A stretch of DNA of 64,000 nt from Fibrobacteria bacterium. Its GTDB lineage: Bacteria; Fibrobacterota; Fibrobacteria; UBA11236. Made by a program: the position numbers and the translations under genes. The notes beneath the pieces were generated by a model. That model saw nothing but the letters and a program-made list of their open reading frames with translations. It made no database searches and had not been told where the DNA came from. Below are positions 25,401 through 32,633 of this stretch, in pieces. Where the stretch lies: positions 33,705 through 97,704 of the forward strand of contig JANYDA010000026.1 of assembly GCA_025360005.1 (NCBI GenBank), read 5' to 3'. Every line of letters begins with the position of its first letter. Positions within the stretch are counted from its first letter, which is position 1.

Positions 25401-27601
25401 TGGGAGGAAGTCAGGGAAGCGGCAGCGGTGCCGTAGCGGATGGCTGCGGTCCCGAAGCGGCTTTGCCGGACAATGATGATGGCGCGATCGGTCCCTACGT
25501 ATTCGATCTGCACCTGGACGCCCAGCGGATCAAGCGCTTCGTCCTTCGCCAAGCCCAGCACGGGGATCAGCATGGTGGTGGTTCCGTCCAGGCAGGATTC
25601 CGAATGGAAGTAGTCGCCCCAGAACTCCGTGTACAATCCCGTACCGCCCGCCTCCTGCGGCGGAAAGCCGCCTTGCAGGGCGCCTACGGGCGGCCGGTAA
25701 TGGTAGAAGGCGCCGGGCACGTTGGTGCCTTCCGGGTTGGCGGCGCGGTGATGGGGATGGTTGAAGTTCTTGGCGCCGATGCCGTAGATCATGCTGATGT
25801 CCCATGGATTCACGCCCAGCATATAGTCCATCTGCCGTACCAGCAACTGCCGGACTTCGCCGGCTTTCCAATCGGTGGAGGCGGCGGTATGGGGCAAGGC
25901 GATGCCTTGCAAATCCTTGGCGATGTCGTAGTAGCAGAAGAATTCCGTGGAGTTGCCGGCGACGTAGCGGTTCCAGACCCAGACGATATCGCTCTTGGTG
26001 TTGATCTTCCACAGGGGATCGTAGGTCAGAGTGTGCCCTCCCCATAATTGCGGGGTGGAACCCGGCAAATCGATCGACGCCGATCCGCCTTGCAACAGGC
26101 CGATGTTGTTGATCACGGAAAAGACCACGTCCTCGATCAGATCCAGGCGTTGCTGGGCGTCGATCCCGCAAGCGGTGGCCAGCGCCGGATCCTTCAGGAT
26201 GAGGCGGTAAAACGCCCACAGGGTGGGGGTATGGACGTTGCCATAGGAGGTGTTGGAACCGCCTTTCTGCAAAGTGGGGTCCGTGTAAGCGAACCACCCT
26301 CCGGCGAAGGTGCCCGATGTGTAAAACGGATTCCCGTGCGTTCCCAGGGCGGCGTTGGCGACCAAATCGAATTTGTAGCTGGTGTCCTTGGTGGCCCACA
26401 GCAGGGCCACGGCGGCCAGGGCCATATCGTCGTTGAGGGAGGTTTCCGTAGGATAGGCACCGGAGGATCCCGAGGTTTTCAGGGTCGTTTTCCCATAGGC
26501 ATACATTTTCCTGGCGGCGGCCAGGCAGCGGTCCGCATAAGCCTTGTCGAACGGGGCGTATCGCTGGGAAAGGAAGGCGAGTCCGGCTGCGAGGCGGCCC
26601 ATGATATTCGAGCCGACCTCGTTGCGCAATTCTCGCACCGGTCCGCCCCTGTCCACCGGCAGGGCTTCTTGGAGCTGCGGCTGGCCCCACCAGCCGTGAT
26701 CCCCGCCGAAATAGCCTACCGACGTCCACATTTTCGAGGGATCTCCCTGAGCCAGATCGAAGGACTTCAGGAAGAAGTCGGTCCCGATCTTGGCTTCATA
26801 CAGTATGTCGGGAACGCCGTCCGTACGATAGACGTCTTTCTGGTTCCTGCCGTAATGGTCGGCATCGCGATCCGGTAGCGCGGCCGCCATCAGCCCCAGC
26901 ATGGCCGTGGCATAGCTCATGGTCATCGATTCCTTGAGATGGTCCCCGCAATCGTACCAGCCGCCGGAGAGGGATCCGTCCCCGTTGGGGCCGTCCTTAA
27001 GATGGGAAGGCGGATGGAACCAGGAGTCCGTATTGCCGCTGCGGTTGATGCCGAAGAACTTGAGGAGGGCGTCCTTGACCCAGGAATAAATCTTGTCGTC
27101 CACCACGAAGGGCGCCGAAGTATCCGCGCCCGCCACGATTCGGTACCGGCCCGGCGCGATGTTGAGGGGGATCTCGCCTTCGGAGACCGCGCCCGCATAG
27201 ATCTGGCTCGTCATCGTATAGCGCGTGTCGCCATTGGCCGTGAACGCGTTGTTGGAAGCCCGGATGGAAAGCTGGCCCGATGTGGACTTGCCCGTGGGAG
27301 TCAAGGTACCCGCGCCCACCGGGGCTTTGCTTTCGTTGATGATCTGGAAGGCGTTTCCGGTTCCGCCCACCACGTAAAAGAATTTGCCATCACCGGTGCG
27401 ATAGCCGGCCTGGTTGACTCGGATCTTGGAGAACCGGATATTGAGGGAATCGCGGTAGAGCTGATCCGTCGTGTCCGGGAGAGGGTTGGCGATGGGAGCG
27501 TAGGGAGGAGCATCGACCTGGGCCTTGGGGATTAGCCCTCCGGCTAATAGGGCCAGGCTGAAAATGGAACTCCGAATCAATCCGTAGGGCACAACCTTCA
27601 T
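22409..27601 (-). CDS. Large modular GH9 cellulase with FlgD-like C-terminus
   Basis: About 1730 aa, exported (signal peptide to about residue 30). An N-terminal Ig-like CelD_N domain (about 50-165, IRVNQAGYRTGDGKFFYVVG) precedes a GH9 catalytic domain (about 170-690): catalytic Asp pair in GGWYDCGDH (D217, D220; Cys replaces the usual Ala), His motif FNHPHHRAAN, and the acid Glu in FHSESCLDG. Two fibronectin-III-like domains follow (about 700-890), then beta-rich modules I cannot assign, and a last FlgD/T9SS-type domain (GTGAYIWRISIG) with a basic end (GLLRRD). It should cut cellulose or mixed glucans outside the cell. The ATG at 27601 has GGGGA at 6 nt; the ATG at 27625 is the alternative. 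Confidence 0.93.
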   Translation of the reverse strand: MKVVPYGLIRSSIFSLALLAGGLIPKAQVDAPPYAPIANPLPDTTDQLYRDSLNIRFSKIRVNQAGYRTGDGKFFYVVGGTGNAFQIINESKAPVGAGTLTPTGKSTSGQLSIRASNNAFTANGDTRYTMTSQIYAGAVSEGEIPLNIAPGRYRIVAGADTSAPFVVDDKIYSWVKDALLKFFGINRSGNTDSWFHPPSHLKDGPNGDGSLSGGWYDCGDHLKESMTMSYATAMLGLMAAALPDRDADHYGRNQKDVYRTDGVPDILYEAKIGTDFFLKSFDLAQGDPSKMWTSVGYFGGDHGWWGQPQLQEALPVDRGGPVRELRNEVGSNIMGRLAAGLAFLSQRYAPFDKAYADRCLAAARKMYAYGKTTLKTSGSSGAYPTETSLNDDMALAAVALLWATKDTSYKFDLVANAALGTHGNPFYTSGTFAGGWFAYTDPTLQKGGSNTSYGNVHTPTLWAFYRLILKDPALATACGIDAQQRLDLIEDVVFSVINNIGLLQGGSASIDLPGSTPQLWGGHTLTYDPLWKINTKSDIVWVWNRYVAGNSTEFFCYYDIAKDLQGIALPHTAASTDWKAGEVRQLLVRQMDYMLGVNPWDISMIYGIGAKNFNHPHHRAANPEGTNVPGAFYHYRPPVGALQGGFPPQEAGGTGLYTEFWGDYFHSESCLDGTTTMLIPVLGLAKDEALDPLGVQVQIEYVGTDRAIIIVRQSRFGTAAIRYGTAAASLTSSQAGDSAGMEHRIVLTGLTPATTYYFQADASDLKGNAGSNDNGGSKFTFTTLAQAPGAAQIAQVKVCNVTHNTSEILWFTPNGAYDSKVVYGTGKPPTQVKDGDITGHPVKLHYVKIDGLKEKTQYWFYVESNGSRDDNQGQFYTFTTKVEHVDFDIRALSYEFGGKQYLGLNIINQDVKSYDSLDLRLYMRGTVAEMADFGVRADIGQAYFSTGFLDPTNAFKTALDVLIQKQKPVRMDDTFDPATNTYFWYISLPMGNALMQSGARFRVDVTFVKRYENGDLLDMPATHVPSPKDWSWSPHSRAQGDPVDFGGIKPGTKEAVDNDYIHTEVDPYITVYRKGQFVWGYSPSHVEQSTKATNYQMDVQITSPLKNLPEDYKKIGQASSTVFVKGKVTLTDAGKLTDIWVNGDRVANLALTAPYDAAANAWNLNIPVKLKAGANEVDITLFGGADPVCQGCVGCAFVNRHFYLEYQKADAYPSTLALLTPDGQPVPPLAVIGQTRFLVEVQDKNGDLTANADQLQVLIANPNQGDSLRVTLAETGPRTGVFRSTDPVLVLDVPPSATGPGQMAMTEGDSVWVTYIDPTDAEDSARAFLYTPATFPQAVSGWFLDANADGAVDKAVVLYSLAPAAPPDSLQLWFPDAAMQRTVKAADGAFRLQGKRLEADLAPTFATDVTGFTGDNRNSGRSFLTAQGKTRISAFTLADSAGPVLTKAVLAPASAPGQSDTLTVSFSEPINYVSGESHPFQPRQAGAVHPAADLTISGTVTAQPSRLVLLLSPTSSLLLAAGDSLRIAAGISDAPGNKAAPNNRWVQVEGNKRLPPAVLRVQWDSRIFDSQGITIAKKPFVLTSWDGLGNWQPVQESQGRAARNCAAQDCGPVFPSSADGSVTAPSILLISDRPFHYESVIFSNLGGLVAGISGEVGPQLLNETGGASAPIRKNPVTGNYETRLIWNGKSLDGERAGTGAYIWRISIGTLGSETPISISSSRKIGLLRRD

Positions 27602-27759
27602 CCTATATCCCCGTTTGCCCCCCATGGTCCCCGGGGCGGAAAATCATTTACCTAACCTACTTTGGTTGCGCGACTTAGGGGCGGGGTTCATCTTCCGGAA
27701 TACGGATCAAAATCTTTTTTGGGGCGGCATCCCGGTTTTTCCGCGATAGACCATCCCCT

Positions 27760-29016
27760 TCAATCGTCCAGCACGGTAAACCGCGAACTGCCGGCAGGCA
27801 CTCCGTCTACTTTCGCCGAAAGTAGGCAGATACCATGGGGAAGCGGGTTCCCGTTTTGTCTTCCTCCTTCCCAACTAACCTTAAGCGTTCCCGAACCGTC
27901 GTAATTTCCGGCCCAGGATCGTATCCGCCTTCCTTCAAGATCGCGCAACTCAAGGCTGACACGCCCGGGTCGACCGGAAACAAAGAGCTGCAAGGATTGC
28001 GGCGAAGCACCCCGCTCCATCCTGACGGAAATCCCTCGCGCGTCGTTCCCTCCCGCAGTCCGTACCGCCGTCGCGGGCACGTCTAGTCCCAGGAATTGCA
28101 CCGCCTTGTCCGCCAGGATCTGCAGGTTGTGCGGCTGGCCCTGTTCTTGGATGGCTTCCACCTGCACCTTGCCCGTGGCGTCCGTGTAACGGGTGCGGGT
28201 CCAAGTGGTCTGCGGAGTGTTGGCTTCCGTGGTGGCGGGAGTTTGGCCCGCCCCCAACACGTTGGTCCATTCCTTGATCTCTTCCCCGAAATTGTTGTAG
28301 TTGAGAACAGCGTCGTCGGTGCCGTGCCAGAGCTGGATGCGCGGCCTGGGACCCGTATAAGCGGGGAAGGCGGCGCGCACCTGATCGCCCCAGGCCGAAG
28401 CGGACTTGCTGATCTTGCCGCTCGCGCAATCGCTGTTCCAGGCATTGCTCCCGGAAAAGCAGGAGAACGGCACGCCCGCGAAGGCTGCGCCCGCCTTGAA
28501 CATATCGGGATAGGAACCCAGCAACACATTGGTCATCATGCCGCCGGAAGAGTGGCCTGCCGCGTACACGCGGGTGGAATCCGCGTGATAGTTCCGCACC
28601 ACATAGCGCACCATGGAGACGATGCCGCCTGGATCGCTGCCGCCGCCATGCGTCAGGGCCGCTTGGGAATGCACGTCCCAGCAGCTGTCGCTGCTCCTGG
28701 CATTGGGGTAGATGACGATGAAGCCGTATTTGTCCGCCTGGGCCGCGAACTGGGTGCCCGTGAAGAAGGCGGGGCCGCTGCCATGGCACCAATGCAGGCC
28801 CACCAGGACGGGCGGACGGGCCAGTAACTTGTCCGGTACGTACAGGTACATGCGGATATTGCTGGGATTATAGCCGAAGTCGGCGATTTCCTTGAGGGCG
28901 GCCGCGCCGGCCGGAATCGCAAGGGAAAGGGCGGCCGAAAAGGCCAAGAGGAACCCGCGCCGCAACGGGGCGAGTGCGAAGGGTACCGTTGGATGGGATT
29001 TTTTTTTCAATGCCAC
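27760..29016 (-). CDS. Secreted CE1/PHB-depolymerase-family esterase with sorting-type C-terminus
   Basis: A 418-aa exported alpha/beta hydrolase (signal peptide to about residue 40). The nucleophile elbow is G-H-S156-S-G, the oxyanion region is GLHWCHGSG, the acid is in LWHGTDDAV, and the catalytic His is in QGQPHNLQ. The sequence resembles acetyl-xylan and feruloyl esterases. Residues about 330-418 form a FlgD-like beta domain (RRIRSWAGNYDGSGTLKVSW), like the end of the neighbouring cellulase, which points to a shared secretion route. It lies 158 bp upstream of the cellulase on the same strand. Substrate (acetyl or feruloyl groups on xylan) is inferred. Confidence 0.88.
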   Translation of the reverse strand: MALKKKSHPTVPFALAPLRRGFLLAFSAALSLAIPAGAAALKEIADFGYNPSNIRMYLYVPDKLLARPPVLVGLHWCHGSGPAFFTGTQFAAQADKYGFIVIYPNARSSDSCWDVHSQAALTHGGGSDPGGIVSMVRYVVRNYHADSTRVYAAGHSSGGMMTNVLLGSYPDMFKAGAAFAGVPFSCFSGSNAWNSDCASGKISKSASAWGDQVRAAFPAYTGPRPRIQLWHGTDDAVLNYNNFGEEIKEWTNVLGAGQTPATTEANTPQTTWTRTRYTDATGKVQVEAIQEQGQPHNLQILADKAVQFLGLDVPATAVRTAGGNDARGISVRMERGASPQSLQLFVSGRPGRVSLELRDLEGRRIRSWAGNYDGSGTLKVSWEGGRQNGNPLPHGICLLSAKVDGVPAGSSRFTVLDD

Positions 29017-29205
29017 GACCTCGGAATACGCCAGGCGCCGCCTGGAGGCTCCGCGGAAGCGCGGGGGACCAACGGTAGCTTAGACCAAGGGAATTTTAAT
29101 GCCGAAACGCCCCCTTCGCCCGGCTGCCGGTGGATTTTTGTAGCCATTTCTTTCGGCGGTAGCCGGTGATGGAACCGAAACCACCGGGGTTCGCTCATTT
29201 ATGCT

Positions 29206-29385
29206 TTGCAGTTTTTTGACTGCCGCTTCGCCGTGGCGGATCTGGTAAAAATTGTTTGCGAAGGGAATTACGAAGCTCGGCAAATGGCAATAGCTGCCAT
29301 TTCTGAATTTAAAGGTACCTTGCCCGCGGAAAAAAAGAACCGCTCAATAGAGCTTCTCGAAAAAAATGACGAAACCAGGCATTGA
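29206..29385 (+). CDS. Small protein or gene remnant in an AT-richer stretch
   Basis: A 59-codon frame running into TGA at 29385, reading (from a possible GTG at 29233) VADLVKIVCEGNYEARQMAI and on through SEFKGTLPAEKKNRSIELLE. The sequence has amphipathic helices and sensible codon use, but only TTG (29206) and GTG (29233) starts and no Shine-Dalgarno, so it may be the tail of a decayed gene. The local base content is visibly more AT-rich than the neighbours, which suggests transfer. It overlaps the next small gene by 20 bp. Function unknown. Confidence 0.4.
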   Translation: MQFFDCRFAVADLVKIVCEGNYEARQMAIAAISEFKGTLPAEKKNRSIELLEKNDETRH

Positions 29386-29524
29386 TGATGCATTTTTAAA
29401 GGAACTCGGATTCGCTCTGGAATCAATCATAAAGCTGGATTCCGAATCTTTGGGCAAGACCTTGTGCCGGATAAATCAAGTCGGGGGGGTGGAAATTCGA
29501 TTCTATGGATACGATGAAGAGTAA
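29366..29524 (+). CDS. 52-aa hypothetical protein
   Basis: ATG at 29366 to TAA at 29524. The product begins MTKPGIDDAFLKELGFALES and ends GGVEIRFYGYDEE, a small acidic helix-plus-strand protein with no family that I recognise. It overlaps the previous frame by 20 bp, as in translationally coupled genes. Like its partner it sits in AT-richer DNA between GC-rich genes. The rest of the 29017-29634 gap shows no other gene, apart from the terminator near its right end. Confidence 0.5.
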   Translation: MTKPGIDDAFLKELGFALESIIKLDSESLGKTLCRINQVGGVEIRFYGYDEE

Positions 29525-29599
29525 TGGGTACTTACTCCCTTCCATTTCCCGGCAATGGGATCAAGCCTTAGAAAGGCCGAGGGCTTTCGTGGAGGATTG

Positions 29600-29627
29600 A
29601 AAAAGTCGGTAGCGGGTTGCTACCGAC
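29600..29627 (-). terminator. Rho-independent terminator after the 220-aa hypothetical gene
   Basis: On the minus strand the perfect 9-bp stem GTCGGTAGC/GCTACCGAC with loop AACCC is followed by TTTTTC. It begins 7 nt after the stop of the gene at 29635-30297. Confidence 0.85.
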
Positions 29628-29634
29628 CCTTGCC

Positions 29635-30297
29635 TCACCAACCCGCTTGGGTGTTCGAGGGGCTCTGTTTGGAAGCGGCCAGCGATTCTTCCATCTCTTT
29701 GATCGCTGCCACATATTCCTGGTTCTTATGCGCCTTGCCTTTGAAATGCTCCAGGATGACGGCCAGCTTGTCTTCCGTGAAGGTCAGCTTCATCTGCTTG
29801 GTGACCTTGCCTTTATAGCCCCACTTCTTCATCAGGTCTTCGCTGAGTTCAAAGGCGTCCGCGGGAGCGTAGAAATTCATCTCGTCGGAGCTGAAGGAAA
29901 AGCATTCGTCCATGTCCATGCATTCGGGAGCCGGGGCGCCCGAGGCCTGCATTTCCATCCACTTATGCACGTGGCGTTTGCGCACTTCCAGGATCTTGTC
30001 CAGGCGCATATAGCCGATGATGAGGAATTTACCGCGGTAGGCTTCCGTAGTCCCTTGGTAGCGGGTGCCGAACAGGAAATACCGGCGGCGGTTCTTCATG
30101 GTGGCCAAGCGCGTCTTGGCATTGGCGCATTGCAGATAGCCGTAGGTCCCGGTCTCGTAATTGGGTTCAAGAATGGCGTTGCCGCGATCGTCCATCGGTT
30201 CCCGCACGGCCAACTCATGTTGTTTGGAGGCATCCAGATGGATGAGAACGCCTTCTCCCTTGCCCCGATAGTCCTGCCAGTTTCCCGCATTCAACAT
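29635..30297 (-). CDS. Conserved hypothetical protein
   Basis: A 220-aa soluble protein with no signal peptide. The first half (KGEGVLIHLDASKQHELAV, YFLFGTRYQGTTEAYRGKF) reads like a small beta-barrel or ASCH/PUA-like nucleic-acid-related fold, but I cannot place it. The middle is rich in Met, Cys and acidic residues (ECMDMDECFSFSSDEMNF). The C-terminus is helical and charged. AAGG lies about 11 nt before the ATG. It is monocistronic: its own terminator follows, and murI upstream is 150 bp away. Confidence 0.7.
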   Translation of the reverse strand: MLNAGNWQDYRGKGEGVLIHLDASKQHELAVREPMDDRGNAILEPNYETGTYGYLQCANAKTRLATMKNRRRYFLFGTRYQGTTEAYRGKFLIIGYMRLDKILEVRKRHVHKWMEMQASGAPAPECMDMDECFSFSSDEMNFYAPADAFELSEDLMKKWGYKGKVTKQMKLTFTEDKLAVILEHFKGKAHKNQEYVAAIKEMEESLAASKQSPSNTQAGW

Positions 30298-30449
30298 AAG
30301 TTTTGGACCTTTCGGCTGAAGGGACGGATGCTGGAGACCCGGATTTATCCGGTCTCGACAATAAAAGCAACATGGGCTTTTTAGACCCGCCAGCAGGTTT
30401 CAATATAGGGAAAATGGCGGATCCGCGTCAATGGATCCTTCAACTCTCC

Positions 30450-31265
30450 TCAATTCCCCACTTTTTCCGAGAGCACGGGATGCCCCAGGAAAATTTCCGC
30501 CAGGGCGTCGAAGCCCTCGGTTTGATCCGTGGTGAGGAATCGCTGCGAGCCGGTGCGACTCAAAGTCATTTCGATCTCGGGGTGTCTTTCCAGGTAGTCG
30601 GCCAGGCTGGGGGCCACGATATCGCCTTGCACCAGGATATCCACCCGCGCGGGGATGATGGCGCGGATCTTAGGCAGCAGCAGAGGATAATGCGTGCAGG
30701 CCAGCAATAATGCGCCGATACCTTCCCCGCCTATGGCCTCCGTTTCCCGCCAATACTTTTGCAGATAATAATCGATGCCGGGGCCGGCGAGCTCGCCCGC
30801 CTCTACCATGGGGACCAGGAGGGGGCAGGCCTTCTGGATCAGGGTCAGACCGGGCGCGAGTTTAGCCAGTTCCATGGGGAAGCTCAGGGACTTGACGGTG
30901 CCTACCGTGGCCCACAGGGCGACGCTGCGGGAGCGGGGATAATCGGCCAGGGCTTCCGCCGACGGCCGGATGATGCCGAGCACGCGGCGATCGGGATGCT
31001 CCAAAGGCATGACCTTTTGCTGGAGGGTCCGCAGGGCCTTGGCGGAAGCGGTATTGCAGGCGATGACGACGAGCTTGCATCCGCGCCGGAACAGTTCGTC
31101 GATGCATTCCTTGCTGAAGCGGAAAATGGCGTCGAAGGATCGGTTGCCGTATGGGGTGCGGGCATTGTCGCCCAGGTAGATATAATCGTATTGCGGCAGG
31201 CGCGCGCGGATGCTCTTGTAAATGGTGAGACCGCCGAAGCCGGAGTCGAAAATCCCGATCTGCAT
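30450..31265 (-). CDS. murI: Glutamate racemase
   Basis: A 271-aa enzyme that makes D-glutamate for peptidoglycan. The start IGIFDSGFGGLTI is typical, and the two catalytic cysteines lie in VIACNTASA and LLACTHYPLLLP. The Asp/Tyr loop YLGDNARTPYG is also present. I use the ATG at 31265 (MQIGIFDSG), with GAGAG upstream; the frame is open to 31280. It is divergent from the SEC-C protein gene at 31341. The gap to the gene on its left (30298-30449) shows no coding signal. Confidence 0.95.
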   Translation of the reverse strand: MQIGIFDSGFGGLTIYKSIRARLPQYDYIYLGDNARTPYGNRSFDAIFRFSKECIDELFRRGCKLVVIACNTASAKALRTLQQKVMPLEHPDRRVLGIIRPSAEALADYPRSRSVALWATVGTVKSLSFPMELAKLAPGLTLIQKACPLLVPMVEAGELAGPGIDYYLQKYWRETEAIGGEGIGALLLACTHYPLLLPKIRAIIPARVDILVQGDIVAPSLADYLERHPEIEMTLSRTGSQRFLTTDQTEGFDALAEIFLGHPVLSEKVGN

Positions 31266-31340
31266 CGCTCTCGATCCCATCGGCCGCGGATGGACCGGTT
31301 TAGTTAAATTGTCGGGAGGGCCGTTGTCCGGCTTCCCGAT

Positions 31341-32633
31341 ATGGATGCAAGCAAGTTAAGAAATTCCTGCATTTGCGGTAATACCCAGCCGTACCTGGAA
31401 TGCTGCGGGCGCTTCGCCGATCCCATCGCCGCAGCGGTGGCCATGAGCCAGGAAATCCAAAGCGCGGGATCCTCCGGCCCGGTTGCGGCCTCCCCGCCCG
31501 AGTCCGGATCGGGCGGGGAGGCCGCCTCCCTTTATCACGCCTTCCGCCACGGGTTGCACGAATTGTCGATGGCGCTTTTTCCCTTGCGGGCCCTGTACCA
31601 GGCCTATTGGGAAAAACTGGGCAAAGAGGAGTATCCCCACGACATGCTCATGGAAGATCCGGACTACGGCCGCGCCATTATCGAGAATTTCTTCTGGGAC
31701 CATTTCGTGCAGTATTCCGATGCGCGCCCCATCCTGCGGACGGCGCGGGAGCTGGAGGGAAAGGAGCTGCGCCTAGCCCATGATTTGATGCAATGGTCAT
31801 ATGCGCCGCTTTGGTTCTACCGCGTGCAGGAACGCACGGAGAAAACCGCGCGCCTGATCAACCTCGGGAACCTCAAGGCGCATACGGTCCTGCACGGGGG
31901 CCGCCTTCCCGCGCATGCGGAAGGGGTGATCACGCGCATCCTGCCTTTCCGGGGCAAGGAATTCTGCGGCCACACCCTACTGGTTTTCGGCGCGGCCGGC
32001 GCCTCCGCCGGGCCAAGGCCGGACGCTCTCTTCCGCGCGGGCTGCCGGGAACTGGGAGTCAAAGCATCGGTTACCTTGCGGCCCGATGTCCACTGCGAGG
32101 AATGGCGCCGGCACGGATCGGTGTTCCTTGCCCTTTGGCGCGCCGATGTCTATGATTCCACGGTGGGAAAACCTTTACGTGATTCCGGATCCGCTCCCGG
32201 CTTCAACCTTGCCTTGCGGAACCGCGATGCGTTGCTCTCTGCTTTGGCCGGGACCGGGGACGCGCGTCCAGCCGGTCCGGGATGCTGGGAGTTGCGGTTC
32301 CGGGCCATGCGCCTGGCGCGCCTGGAAGCCAAGGGGGGAAACCTGCTGGTTACCTTGGCCGATCCCGCTTTCCGCGCCCACGTGAGGGACTGGCTGCGCG
32401 ATCGGCTCGGCGCCGCCGTCAGCGCCTCCGACTCCGGCGTGGCGGCCATGCCGGGGGAAAGCGCCGAGTCCCAGGATATCTGGGTGCACACCCCTTTGGA
32501 TGCCTTGGTGGGGCAAACTCCCATCCAGGCGAGTACGCATGATTTGGGCCGCCGCCGATTGCATTTGTTGTTGAGGGACATGCGTAAACAGGGAAGGGAT
32601 ATCGTATCCCTTCAGAGGCAGTTGGGGTTATGA
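31341..32633 (+). CDS. SEC-C motif protein of unknown function
   Basis: A 430-aa protein with an N-terminal SEC-C metal-binding motif, NSCICGNTQPYLECCG (residues 8-23), the zinc ligand found at the end of SecA and in many unrelated proteins. The middle is helical (a YHAFRHGLHEL region and an acidic stretch) with no clear family. The C-terminus (PLDALVGQTPIQASTHDLGRRRLHLLLRDM) resembles a short domain that often ends SEC-C proteins and MbcA/ParS-like antitoxins. Its stop overlaps the next start by 4 bp (ATGA), so it is coupled to the solenoid protein. Confidence 0.7.
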   Translation: MDASKLRNSCICGNTQPYLECCGRFADPIAAAVAMSQEIQSAGSSGPVAASPPESGSGGEAASLYHAFRHGLHELSMALFPLRALYQAYWEKLGKEEYPHDMLMEDPDYGRAIIENFFWDHFVQYSDARPILRTARELEGKELRLAHDLMQWSYAPLWFYRVQERTEKTARLINLGNLKAHTVLHGGRLPAHAEGVITRILPFRGKEFCGHTLLVFGAAGASAGPRPDALFRAGCRELGVKASVTLRPDVHCEEWRRHGSVFLALWRADVYDSTVGKPLRDSGSAPGFNLALRNRDALLSALAGTGDARPAGPGCWELRFRAMRLARLEAKGGNLLVTLADPAFRAHVRDWLRDRLGAAVSASDSGVAAMPGESAESQDIWVHTPLDALVGQTPIQASTHDLGRRRLHLLLRDMRKQGRDIVSLQRQLGL

